The notes under the pieces: model-generated | Database searches by the model: none | Told to the model about the DNA's origin: nothing | What the model saw: the letters and a program-made list of their open reading frames with translations, nothing else | In this document: positions 45,858 to 53,794 of the stretch, one piece after another | Layout of the letters: every line of letters begins with the position of its first letter | How positions within the stretch are numbered: the first letter of the stretch is position 1 | Program-made: the position numbers and the translations under genes | Origin: Acidobacteriota bacterium | GTDB taxonomy: Bacteria; Acidobacteriota; Terriglobia; Bryobacterales; Bryobacteraceae | DNA length: 64,000 nt | Assembly (NCBI GenBank): GCA_017307505.1 | Contig: JAFKEE010000051.1 | Location: forward strand, 36,325 to 100,324 | Reading direction: 5' to 3'

Positions 45858-46247
45858 GCGGGCCGGGCGCGTAACAAACAGCCCGCCCAGCAGTCGGAAG
45901 GAATGAAAATGGCCGCAGGCGCCGGCATGTTCCGGCAGCGGCAAATGATCCGCACGCCGGGCCGGCATGCCGGCCGCAAACGGTTGGGCCGCGGTGGAGC
46001 GCGACCGCTCCAGCCGCAATTCCTGCCGCTGCGGGTTGTGAAAAGAAGAAGAACCATCCGCCGGGCGGCACGTGCCCCGGATCGCGGCCAGCAGGCTGTC
46101 CTGCAGTCCTTCCGGAGCGAACGCGGGCGCAACGCTGAGGCTGGCTCCGCCCAGGAACGCGGCAAACAACGCCGCCTGGACGAACCTCACCACCAAAGCT
46201 TTGTTGCGTTTCTTCACGGCAACCTGGACAGACGCTTCCTTCTCCAT
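45834..46247 (-). CDS. putative RAPP-type translation-arrest peptide upstream of secDF
   Basis: A 137-residue protein without recognisable family. The N-terminus is basic (VKKRNKALVV) and is followed by a hydrophobic export or anchor segment (FVQAALFAAFLGGASLSV). A Pro/Ala/Arg-rich body ends in LLGGLFVTRPARAPPISLS, with R-A-P-P four residues from the C-terminus. RAPP is the arrest motif of ApdA and ApdP, secDF-associated stalling peptides of other phyla. Codon third positions are mostly G/C, like real genes here. The ORF is co-oriented with secDF, 106 bases before it, with an RNA leader fitting the same idea. Start: ATG at 46247, or GTG at 46217 giving MKKRNK. The protein could be an ordinary small envelope protein. 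Confidence 0.6.
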   Translation of the reverse strand: MEKEASVQVAVKKRNKALVVRFVQAALFAAFLGGASLSVAPAFAPEGLQDSLLAAIRGTCRPADGSSSFHNPQRQELRLERSRSTAAQPFAAGMPARRADHLPLPEHAGACGHFHSFRLLGGLFVTRPARAPPISLS

Positions 46248-46489
46248 TATCCGGCAGCGGGGCGCGAAATGTCTCTGGAAATTGCGAGGCGGCTCCGGCT
46301 TTACAGCTTCCGCCTGTCTCCTCGAGAGCCCTTTCAGGCCATCCAGGGCAGAATCAGGCCGCAGGCAACTCCCTGAGGATCTATCTCGGATCCAGCGTCC
46401 GGTGGCCCGGGGCGTCTCGCCGGCCGCAACTCGCGGTTCTCACCGCCGTCGACTTCCTGCTGTGCCGCTTTCTGCTCGCCCCAAATGCC

Positions 46490-46852
46490 TCATTCTGACG
46501 GCAAGCTATTGTGATCCAGCGGCTTACGAACTATCCGGCCCCGTGCCTTCGTGCGGTTGGCTTCCTGCCGCCGGTAAAGCGGCAAAAGATGATCATCCAG
46601 CCAGGCAAACGCCCCCGCCAACCCACCGCTCTCATACGCCCGGCCGATCCGCGCCTCCACTTCACTGGCCTCCCCCAACTGCCCCAGGAACTGGTTGGAG
46701 GTCATCCGGATGTACCTTTCGCCGTCTACTTCGCCCCCTTCACGTAAAATCAGTGCCCTGGCGTAAAGGCAGAGAACAGCGTCCCCAATCCACGCATCCC
46801 TAAGAATCTGACGGCGTTGGTCGGTTTTCGGCACGAATCCTGATCTTGCCAT
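46490..46852 (-). CDS. single-domain RNase III-like protein
   Basis: A 120-residue protein resembling the RNase III catalytic domain without a double-stranded-RNA-binding domain. RDAWIGDAVLCLYARAL matches the helix around IGD in Mini-RNase III and RNase III. SNQFLGQLGEASEVEARIG and RAYESGGLAGAFAWLDDHL match the following 'SNxFL...EAxIGxxYxxGG' part. The second acidic residue of the RNase III DxxE motif is uncertain, so catalysis cannot be assumed. It may mature 23S rRNA or small RNAs like MrnC. The ATG at 46852 is chosen; GGGTGG lies upstream. Divergent from sulP. Confidence 0.6.
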   Translation of the reverse strand: MARSGFVPKTDQRRQILRDAWIGDAVLCLYARALILREGGEVDGERYIRMTSNQFLGQLGEASEVEARIGRAYESGGLAGAFAWLDDHLLPLYRRQEANRTKARGRIVRKPLDHNSLPSE

Positions 46853-46976
46853 AGCCACCCGTTCGTACGCCAATTCTGAAAAGATATTAACTATACAGAA
46901 ATCTTCCGGATCGGCTATACTTCGGCTATCCACACCTGGGATCCAACGATCCTATCCTTCGATACAAATTGGCCCG

Positions 46977-48533
46977 ATGAAAGCAAACACAGGAATCACA
47001 CTCCAACCGACTTCAGGCAACTTGTTTCGATACGACGGCCCCGCGGGGACGGTCGTCTTTCTGGTTGCCTTACCTCTCTGTCTGGGTATCGCCCTCGCGT
47101 CTGGCGCTCCGCTGTTCGCCGGCATCATCGCCGGCATCGTCGGCGGAATCGTAATCTCAATCGCTTCCGGCTCGCAGGTGAGCGTCTCCGGACCTGCCGC
47201 CGGCCTGACAGTCATCGTGGCTTCGGCCATTCAGAGCCTGGGTAGCTTTCAGAACTTCACAGCCACCGTCGTCCTCGCCGGAGGCTTTCAAATCATCTTC
47301 TCGCTCCTGCGCGCGGGTTCGTTTGGAGACTATGTGCCCCTCTCGGTCATCAAGGGCATGCTGGCGGCCATCGGCCTGGTGATCATCCTCAAGCAGATCC
47401 CGCACGCGCTGGGCCGCGACGCCGACTACGAAGGCGATTTCACCTTTCTGGAGAAGGGCGCCTCCAACACGCTCACGGACATTCTCGAGGCGGTGATGTC
47501 CTTCTCCCCCGGCGCCCTGATCATCACTGGCATCAGTCTGGTCATCCTGCTTTTCTGGGATCAGTTGGCCGCCGCCGGACCGAAGTTCCTCACCTTCATT
47601 CCCGCCCCGCTTCTCGTGGTCGGGGCCGGCATCGGCCTGAACCAGATGTTCCATGCCTTCTTCCCGTTCCTGGAACTCACTGATAAGGCCCACCTCGTCT
47701 CGCTCCCCGTCTCCTCTTCCATCTCCGAGTTCGCACAACAGTTCTCGTTCCCAAATTTCGCGATCCTCGCCAACCCGAACGCGATCATGATCGCCGCCAC
47801 CCTCGCCGTGGTCGGATCGCTCGAATCGCTGCTGTCCCTGGAGGCGGGCGACAAGCTGGACCCCTACAAGCGCATCTCTCCACCAAACAGGGAACTGTTC
47901 GCTCAGGGCACGGGGAACATCGTCTCAGGCCTGATCGGCGGACTCCCGGTCACCTCCGTGGTAGTCCGCACTTCCGCCAACGTCTACTCCGGAGCCCGCA
48001 CCTGGATCTCGTCCTTCACGCACGGCATCCTGCTTCTGGTCTCCGCAATGTTCATTCCCGCCCTGCTGAACCTCACCCCCCTCTGCGCCCTCGCCGCGAT
48101 CCTCTTCTCAGTCGGGTATAAGCTCACCAAGGTCGACCTCTACAAAGCGCAATACGCTGCCGGCTACGCCCAGTTCATTCCCTTCATCGTCACGGTCACC
48201 GCCATCGTGTTCACTGACCTCCTGAAGGGTGTCCTCATTGGCATGGCTTTCGGACTGTTCTTCGTGATCCACTCGAATCACCACAAGGCTTTTGTCCTTG
48301 TGAAGCAGGACAACTGGTATCTCATCCGCTTCACGAAAGACACTACGTTCGTGAACAAGGCGGAACTGAAGACAGTGCTCCGCTCCATCCCGGACGGAGC
48401 CTCGCTCCAGATCGATGCCACGCGTGCTATCTACATCGATCGCGACATCTTCGAAGTGGTGGCCGACTTCGAGAAGTCGGCGGCCTACAAGAACATCGAC
48501 ATCGAGTATCGCAACTTCGCCTCTGCCCGCTAA
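46977..48533 (+). CDS. SulP-family anion transporter
   Basis: A 518-residue membrane transporter of the SulP/SLC26 family. It has about 12-14 hydrophobic segments beginning VVFLVALPLCLGIALASGAP. The conserved IASGSQVSVSGPAAGLTVIV and ALAVVGSLESLLSLEAGDKL-like segment are seen. The C-terminal domain of roughly 100 residues is STAS-like (around LRSIPDGASLQIDATRAIY). SulP proteins move sulfate, bicarbonate or other anions. The carbonic anhydrase gene 45 bases downstream points to bicarbonate, as in other SulP-carbonic anhydrase pairs. Promoter elements are present in the divergent gap (TATACT at 46916) without a clear -35. Confidence 0.92.
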   Translation: MKANTGITLQPTSGNLFRYDGPAGTVVFLVALPLCLGIALASGAPLFAGIIAGIVGGIVISIASGSQVSVSGPAAGLTVIVASAIQSLGSFQNFTATVVLAGGFQIIFSLLRAGSFGDYVPLSVIKGMLAAIGLVIILKQIPHALGRDADYEGDFTFLEKGASNTLTDILEAVMSFSPGALIITGISLVILLFWDQLAAAGPKFLTFIPAPLLVVGAGIGLNQMFHAFFPFLELTDKAHLVSLPVSSSISEFAQQFSFPNFAILANPNAIMIAATLAVVGSLESLLSLEAGDKLDPYKRISPPNRELFAQGTGNIVSGLIGGLPVTSVVVRTSANVYSGARTWISSFTHGILLLVSAMFIPALLNLTPLCALAAILFSVGYKLTKVDLYKAQYAAGYAQFIPFIVTVTAIVFTDLLKGVLIGMAFGLFFVIHSNHHKAFVLVKQDNWYLIRFTKDTTFVNKAELKTVLRSIPDGASLQIDATRAIYIDRDIFEVVADFEKSAAYKNIDIEYRNFASAR

Positions 48534-48578
48534 CGAACCTCTGCGAGAATTGGAAAGCCCGAAAAGGAACTGCCAACC

Positions 48579-49241
48579 ATGGAGTCTTACAAGAAACTGC
48601 TGCTCGCCAACAAGGCATGGGTGGAAGACAAGCTCAATATCCGGCCCGACTATTTTGACGCCACGGCCACTGTTCAAACGCCGGAATTCCTCTGGATCGG
48701 ATGCTCAGACTCACGCGTGCCGGCCGAGGACATCACCGGAGCTGAACCGGGCGAACTCTTCGTCCACCGCAACATCGCCAACATGGTCATTCACACGGAC
48801 CTGAATGTCCTCAGCGTGCTCCAGTACGCGGTGGAGTATCTGAAGATCCGGCACATCATCGTGTGCGGCCACTACAACTGCGGCGGCGTCAAGAACGCCA
48901 TGACGCGCCAGGACCTCGGCCTCATCAACAAATGGCTGCGGCACATCAAAGACGTCTACCGCATCAACAAGCGCGAACTGGACACCATCGGCGATTTTCA
49001 GCAGCGCTACGACCGCATGGTGGAACTGAACGTCGCCGAGCAGGTCCTGCACGTCGCCGAAACCTCCATCGTCCAGCGCGCCTGGAAGGCGGAGCATCGG
49101 CCCGTCATCCACGGCTGGGTCTATGACGTCCGCACCGGCTACCTCAAGGCCATCGCCCAGATGGAACCGGGCTCGAAGATGGAGGGTGTCTACGAGTACG
49201 ACTACGGCGAAGCCGGCGCTCCCGAGGGCGACGACCACTAA
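48579..49241 (+). CDS. beta-class carbonic anhydrase
   Basis: A 220-residue zinc enzyme interconverting CO2 and bicarbonate. Zinc ligands are the Cys of [14 protein letters not shown] (near 42) and His-Cys of [13 protein letters not shown] (near 97-101). The Asp-Arg dyad is in CSDSR. Of the SulP-linked type: the transporter gene lies 45 bases upstream and the two are probably co-transcribed. The C-terminal [20 protein letters not shown] is typical. A hairpin terminator follows. Confidence 0.95.
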   Translation: MESYKKLLLANKAWVEDKLNIRPDYFDATATVQTPEFLWIGCSDSRVPAEDITGAEPGELFVHRNIANMVIHTDLNVLSVLQYAVEYLKIRHIIVCGHYNCGGVKNAMTRQDLGLINKWLRHIKDVYRINKRELDTIGDFQQRYDRMVELNVAEQVLHVAETSIVQRAWKAEHRPVIHGWVYDVRTGYLKAIAQMEPGSKMEGVYEYDYGEAGAPEGDDH

Positions 49242-49267
49242 CCAGGCGTCCAATTCGATCCTTCTTC

Positions 49268-49306
49268 CCGGCCCTGCGAGATAATCAATCGCAGGGCCGG
49301 TTGCTT
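49268..49306 (+). terminator. terminator after carbonic anhydrase
   Basis: CCGGCCCTGCGA and TCGCAGGGCCGG form a perfect 12-base stem with a nine-base loop, followed by TTGCTTTT. It ends the sulP-carbonic anhydrase unit 26 bases after the stop. It also lies just before the sensor kinase start. Confidence 0.8.
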
Positions 49307-49332
49307 TTGCACCTGGCTTGTTTCGAGCGGCC

Positions 49333-50667
49333 ATGGACAACGCCAGATCTTCCTCGGTCCAAAAACTTCGCGCAATTCTCCTGGTCAGCTTTAGCGGACT
49401 GCTGGGGCTCCTCCTCTTTTCCGGCCTGGATGGCCTGGGTGTCCTCAGCCGCCTGCACGATGAAGAACAGCAGGCCCGCCGCGCCTTTCTCGTGCGCAAC
49501 GCCACACTCACCCAGTTGCGGGCCAGCCTGCTCGAATACTGGCAGAGTATCGACCGCTGCATCGCCGAACACGGTTGGGACGATCCGGGGCGCGAACAGG
49601 AGTTTGTCCGCCTCTTCGCGGCGGTGGAGGGCGCCCTCCGGCACTATCCCAACGACGGCCCCGTGGAAGAACAGAACCTCATCGAACTCCTGCACAATAC
49701 GCTGCTGCAGCACCAGGCCATCACTCGCAGCTTTGTCGGCCGCGGCGACCTCCCGCCTCTCGCCACCGGCAGTATGATCATGGCCGGCAAAGTTCAGATC
49801 CTTGAGATCTCCGAAGAGATCAGCCGCGTCAACCGCCGCATGCTGGAGGAATCGGGCTACCGCCTGCTGGCCCGCTTCGATACGCTGCAGGGCCGCCTGC
49901 GGATGCTGCTGCTCATCACTCTGCTTTCCGGACTCCTGCTGGCCGCCGGCAGCTTCCTGTACATCGCCCGCCTCGAACGCGAGGTCGACGAACGCTCGTT
50001 TGAACTCGGCCAGCTCTCCTCGCGCCTGGTGCAGGCCCACGAGGAGGAACGCCGCTCCATCTCCCGGGAACTCCACGACGAAGTCGGCCAGTCCCTGGGC
50101 GCTCTGCTGGTCGATGCCGGACGCCTTGGCTCGCTCGTTCCACAGGAGGACGAGCAGGCCCGCGGCTACGTGACCCACATCAAGTCGGTGGCCGAACGCA
50201 CCCTGCAGTCGGTCCGCAATATCGCGCTGCTGCTGCGGCCCTCCATGCTCGACGATCTGGGCCTGGTGCCGGCCCTGGAATGGCAGGCCCGTGAAGTCTC
50301 GCGCCACGGCGAGATGGAGGTGGATGTTCACGCCGGCGACATCCCCGAGAACATCCCCGACGACCAGAAGACCTGCATCTACCGCGTCGTCCAGGAAGCG
50401 CTGAACAACGCCGCCCGCCATGCCTCGGCCCGCCAGGCGACCGTGACCCTCCATTACCGCGACAACAAACTCGAACTGACGGTCACCGACGACGGGCACG
50501 GCTTTGACCCGAAAACCACACGAGGCATGGGCATCCTCGGCATGGACGAACGGGTCAAACGGCTCGGCGGCTCCCTCTCCATCCAATCCACCGCCGGCAA
50601 CGGCACGACACTTCACGCCGAGCTGCCGTGGACCCGGCCTGCCGCCTCACCGAACCCGGTAAACTAA
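49333..50667 (+). CDS. NarL-type sensor histidine kinase
   Basis: A 444-residue membrane kinase. A first helix near residue 20 (ILLVSFSGLLGLLLFSG) and a second near 190-215 (LLLITLLSGLLLAAGSFLYI) flank a helical sensor part of about 150 residues. The HisKA_3 dimerisation box ERRSISRELHDEVGQSLGAL carries the phospho-His (near 247). The ATPase domain has VVQEALNNAARHA and TVTDDGHGFDPKTTRGMG. The signal is unknown. The ATG at 49333 is chosen; a TTG five codons earlier is possible. The response regulator begins five bases after its stop. Confidence 0.92.
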   Translation: MDNARSSSVQKLRAILLVSFSGLLGLLLFSGLDGLGVLSRLHDEEQQARRAFLVRNATLTQLRASLLEYWQSIDRCIAEHGWDDPGREQEFVRLFAAVEGALRHYPNDGPVEEQNLIELLHNTLLQHQAITRSFVGRGDLPPLATGSMIMAGKVQILEISEEISRVNRRMLEESGYRLLARFDTLQGRLRMLLLITLLSGLLLAAGSFLYIARLEREVDERSFELGQLSSRLVQAHEEERRSISRELHDEVGQSLGALLVDAGRLGSLVPQEDEQARGYVTHIKSVAERTLQSVRNIALLLRPSMLDDLGLVPALEWQAREVSRHGEMEVDVHAGDIPENIPDDQKTCIYRVVQEALNNAARHASARQATVTLHYRDNKLELTVTDDGHGFDPKTTRGMGILGMDERVKRLGGSLSIQSTAGNGTTLHAELPWTRPAASPNPVN

Positions 50668-50672
50668 CTGCG

Positions 50673-51323
50673 ATGCCCAGCATCCGTGTCATCCTGGCCG
50701 ACGATCACAAGCTCATGCGATCCGGCCTGCGCCTGCTCGTCGAGCAGCAGCCGGAATTCCGGGTCGTGGGCGAAGCCGGCGACGGCCGGCAGGCGGTGGC
50801 CCTCGCGCTGGAGCTCAAACCCGACGTCGCGGTACTCGACATTGGCATGCCCGAATTGAACGGCATCGAGGCAGCGCACCAGATCACGGAACAATTGCCC
50901 GAAACCGCCGTCGTCATGCTCAGCATGCACTCGGACGAGTCCTACGTCCTGCGGGCGCTCAAGGCGGGAGCCCGCGGCTACCTCCTCAAAGACTCGGCGG
51001 AAGCCGATCTCGTCCAGGCCATCCTGGCTGTCCGTGAGGGCAAGTCCTTCTTCAGTCCGGCCGTCAGCCAGGTCCTCCTCGAAGACTACCTGCGAAAGCT
51101 TCGCAAGACCGGCGCCGAGGACTCCTACGAACTCCTCTCTCCCCGCGAGCGTGAAATCCTTCAACTGGTTGCCGAGGGCAAGTCGAGCAAAGACGTCGCC
51201 AACCTGTTGAACCTGAGCGTCTACACCGTCGAGACCCACCGCGCCAACCTGATGAAGAAGCTCAACCTCAAGAGCATGCCCGAACTCATCCTCTACGCCG
51301 TCCGCAAAGGCGTCATCGCCTGA
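50673..51323 (+). CDS. NarL/FixJ-type response regulator
   Basis: A 216-residue regulator. The receiver domain begins VILADDHKLMRSG, the phospho-acceptor Asp is in VAVLDIGMPELNG (near 55), and the Lys is in YLLKDSAEAD. The C-terminal LuxR-type helix-turn-helix is LSPREREILQLVAEGKSS with SVYTVETHRANLMKKL. It probably receives phosphate from the kinase encoded immediately upstream and activates or represses transcription. Targets are unknown; the adjacent degP-type gene is a candidate. Confidence 0.94.
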   Translation: MPSIRVILADDHKLMRSGLRLLVEQQPEFRVVGEAGDGRQAVALALELKPDVAVLDIGMPELNGIEAAHQITEQLPETAVVMLSMHSDESYVLRALKAGARGYLLKDSAEADLVQAILAVREGKSFFSPAVSQVLLEDYLRKLRKTGAEDSYELLSPREREILQLVAEGKSSKDVANLLNLSVYTVETHRANLMKKLNLKSMPELILYAVRKGVIA

Positions 51324-51437
51324 TTTTTCTTTTACTTATGCGCCATCCCTGAACGTCGGGGGTGGAAATACCAAATCGCCGGGAGACCCCGTCTGCCATC
51401 CTGGTGCGTCACATGAGCAGGAAGGAAGATCCGACAC

Positions 51438-52904
51438 ATGATGAAGCACTGGAAGAATCGTACAACGCTCGCCCTCGCTTTCTCTGCGACCCTCGTGGTG
51501 GGTGGCCTCGGAACCGCATACGCCTCCAAGGTGCTTGCGTCCGCCAATCCACCGGCCACCCTGAAAATGGCCGACCCGAATGAAGGCCCCAACAAGCTCA
51601 GCTTCGCCCCTGTGGTGAAGCATGCCTATCCGACTGTCGTGAATATCTCGTCGTCCAAAGTAGTCCGCACGCCGGCCGGCATGTCCGGAATGCCGCCGAT
51701 GGACCCGTTCTTTGAACAGTTCTTCGGCCGCAACCCGGGCGGCCGCGCGATCCCCAAGGAACGGCGGGAACAGAGCCTCGGCTCCGGCGTCATCGTCAGT
51801 CCTGAAGGCTATATCATCACCAACAACCACGTCGTCGAAGGCGCCACGGACATCAAGGTGGTCCTCTTCGACAAGCGCGAACTGAAAGCCCGCCTCATCG
51901 GCGCCGATGACAAGACGGACGTGGCCGTCCTGAAGGTCGATGCCGGCGACCTGCCGTACATCACCATCGCTGATTCCTCCAAGGTTCAGGTGGGCGATTT
52001 CGCCCTCGCCATCGGCAACCCGTTCGGTGTCGGCAAGACTGTCACCATGGGCATCGTCAGTGCCACCGGCCGTGGCAACCTCGGCATCGAGGATTATGAG
52101 GACTTTATCCAGACCGACGCGCCCATCAACCCCGGCAACTCCGGTGGCGCCCTGGTGAATGAGCGCGGCGAACTCGTAGGCATCAACACGGCCATCCTCT
52201 CCCGCGGTTCCGGCGGCAACCAGGGCATTGGCTTCGCCATTCCTTCGAACCTTGTTCGCCAGGTAATGGACAGCATCCTGAAGGACGGCAAGGTCACCCG
52301 TGCCTATCTCGGCATCGTGCCCCAGGACGTCACTCCGGCCATCATGCGCGCCTTCAACGTGAAGGACAGCAAGGGTGCCCTGGTGGGCGACGTCACAGCC
52401 GACGGTCCGGCCGCGCGCTGCGGCGTCCAGAAGGGCGACATCATCCTGGAAGTGAACGGCTCGCCCATCGAAGACAGCAACCAGCTCCGCAACCGGATCT
52501 CCATGATGCCGGTCGACTCCCAGGCGAAACTGAAGGTCCTGCGGGACGGCGCGGTCAAGAATCTTGAGGTCACCCTCGGCAAGCTGCCGACCCGCGAAGA
52601 GCGCGCCTCGAATGACGGCCACAACAGCGACGCTGACCTGAATGGCATTCAGGTAGAAGAACTTACGGCCAACGCAGCGCGCGAACTGGGCCTGCCGCCA
52701 ACCACCGCCGGCGTGGTGGTCTCCGACGTCGACCCCAACAGCCCGGCGGCCGAAAACGGCCTGCGGCCTGGGGACGTGATCCAGGAAGTCAATCGCCAGA
52801 AAGTACGGACAGTGGCCGACTTCAACCGTGCGGTCCAGAAATCCGGCAAGAATCCACTCCTCCTTGTGAATCGTGGAGGCAACACCCTCTACGTTGCGGT
52901 CTAA
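51438..52904 (+). CDS. DegP/HtrA-family periplasmic serine protease
   Basis: A 488-residue exported protease/chaperone. After the signal segment (TLALAFSATLVVGGLGTAYA) comes the trypsin-like domain with His in ITNNHVVEGATDIKVV (near 130), Asp in DDKTDVAVLKV (near 158) and Ser in NPGNSGGALVNE (near 233). Two PDZ domains follow (about 280-370 and 400-485). An extended loop with FEQFFGRNPGG is typical of DegP-like proteins. An AAGGAAG site lies upstream of the ATG. It follows the response regulator by 114 bases in the same direction. A strong terminator follows. Confidence 0.95.
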   Translation: MMKHWKNRTTLALAFSATLVVGGLGTAYASKVLASANPPATLKMADPNEGPNKLSFAPVVKHAYPTVVNISSSKVVRTPAGMSGMPPMDPFFEQFFGRNPGGRAIPKERREQSLGSGVIVSPEGYIITNNHVVEGATDIKVVLFDKRELKARLIGADDKTDVAVLKVDAGDLPYITIADSSKVQVGDFALAIGNPFGVGKTVTMGIVSATGRGNLGIEDYEDFIQTDAPINPGNSGGALVNERGELVGINTAILSRGSGGNQGIGFAIPSNLVRQVMDSILKDGKVTRAYLGIVPQDVTPAIMRAFNVKDSKGALVGDVTADGPAARCGVQKGDIILEVNGSPIEDSNQLRNRISMMPVDSQAKLKVLRDGAVKNLEVTLGKLPTREERASNDGHNSDADLNGIQVEELTANAARELGLPPTTAGVVVSDVDPNSPAAENGLRPGDVIQEVNRQKVRTVADFNRAVQKSGKNPLLLVNRGGNTLYVAV

Positions 52905-52927
52905 GCGAACGGACGTGACTCTCCTCC

Positions 52928-52959
52928 CGCCGGCTCCCTCGTGGAGCCGGCGTTTTTTT
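52928..52959 (+). terminator. rho-independent terminator after the DegP-type gene
   Basis: CGCCGGCTCC / GGAGCCGGCG form a ten-base perfect stem with a five-base loop, followed by seven T residues. This is a canonical intrinsic terminator 23 bases after the stop codon. Confidence 0.92.
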
Positions 52960-53037
52960 GTGCCCGCAGGACGGGTACGAAATGGTGGTTCTGGGCCTGC
53001 GACCTGGACCGCCTGAAAAGGGCGGAAGGGAGGAACC

Positions 53038-53046
53038 TGTTATACT
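53038..53046 (+). promoter_or_regulatory. extended -10 promoter of the RNA-binding protein gene
   Basis: TGTTATACT is an extended -10 element (TGnTATACT). No convincing -35 is seen 17 bases upstream, as is usual for extended -10 promoters. It would give a leader of about 85 bases before the RNA-binding protein start. Confidence 0.45.
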
Positions 53047-53137
53047 GAGATTGCTACTTGATTGTGCCGCAGAACCGGCCGAGATCCGTCCCGCCCCGTC
53101 GAGCCCGCCTTCAACTAGTCGACTGCAAGGAGTTAAC

Positions 53138-53440
53138 TTGAAGAATATTTTCGTCGGTAACCTGGATTTCGGCGCTTCCGAAGAGTCCATTCGCACCCTG
53201 TTTTCGTCGTACGGCAACGTCGACCGCGTCAGCATCGTCACCGATCGTGAGACTGGCCGCTCCCGCGGCTTCGCCTTTGTGGAAATGAGCGATTCGGGTG
53301 AAGCCGATCGCGCCATCGACGCTTTGAACGGTTACAACATGGGCGGTCGCGCCCTCAACGTGAATGAAGCCCGTCCGAAGACCAACAGCGGCGGCGGTGG
53401 TGGTGGCGGCTATCGTCAGCGTCGCGAACCCCGCTGGTAG
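53138..53440 (+). CDS. RRM-type RNA-binding protein, glycine-rich tail
   Basis: A 100-residue protein with one RNA recognition motif. RNP2 is NIFVGNLDFG at the N-terminus and RNP1 is RGFAFVEM in the middle. The C-terminus is Gly-rich (SGGGGGGGYRQRREPRW), as in cyanobacterial-type Rbp proteins that are often cold-induced. The start is a TTG at 53138 with AAGGAG five bases before it; no ATG fits. A long leader precedes it, where RNA-binding proteins of this type are often autoregulated. A small basic protein gene follows 30 bases on. Confidence 0.9.
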   Translation: MKNIFVGNLDFGASEESIRTLFSSYGNVDRVSIVTDRETGRSRGFAFVEMSDSGEADRAIDALNGYNMGGRALNVNEARPKTNSGGGGGGGYRQRREPRW

Positions 53441-53470
53441 TTCTCAATCTAATTAGAAAGGGAGTCCCCT

Positions 53471-53683
53471 TTGGCTCAAAGATCGCGAACGACATTTACG
53501 AAACGGCAAAAAGAACAAGCCCGCGCTGAAAAGCAGCGCGACAAGGCGGCCAAGCGCCTCCAACGCAAGGAGGACTCTGACCGGCCGAGCCCGCTGGAAG
53601 AGGAAATCCCTCTTCTTCACGGTCCGGTTCTCGTTTCGGATTTTGACGACAGCGATTCAGATACTGAGGGCGGCAAAGCCTAA
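53471..53683 (+). CDS. small basic/acidic protein of unknown function
   Basis: A 70-residue protein, not recognised. The first 35 residues are strongly basic and helical (KRQKEQARAEKQRDKAAKRL). The last 20 are acidic (DFDDSDSDTEGG). A TTG start has AAAGGGAG at proper distance. It follows the RRM gene closely and is probably co-expressed; an RNA- or ribosome-linked role would fit the composition but is unproven. Confidence 0.6.
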   Translation: MAQRSRTTFTKRQKEQARAEKQRDKAAKRLQRKEDSDRPSPLEEEIPLLHGPVLVSDFDDSDSDTEGGKA

Positions 53684-53710
53684 CAGCTTCGGCCCAAACC
53701 TTGGCCTAAC

Positions 53711-53743
53711 ACGGCGCGCTGCCCCACTCGGGGTGCGCGCCGT
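53711..53743 (+). terminator. hairpin after the small basic protein gene
   Basis: ACGGCGCGC / GCGCGCCGT pair with an inner CCCC/GGGG, followed by ATTCATTCT. The stem is strong, the T run weak. It probably ends the RRM transcript. Confidence 0.55.
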
Positions 53744-53794
53744 ATTCATTCTGGATCGCTTCGTTCACCACTCACCCGGCCTTGATGTGCTCTC

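Noticed and set aside
45819..46376. 185-codon plus-strand ORF opposite the arrest-peptide candidate
   Set aside because: It is Arg/Gln/Gly-rich with no export segment or ribosome binding site. The minus-strand frame has the signal-like start, codon bias and position expected of a real gene.
46072..46803. 243-codon plus-strand ORF
   Set aside because: It overlaps both the arrest candidate and the RNase III-like gene in antisense, with Pro/Arg/Ser-rich shadow composition.
46911..46930. Direct repeat TCGGCTAT in the RNase III-like/sulP divergent gap
   Set aside because: The eight-base copies 11 bases apart could be an operator, but nothing else supports it.
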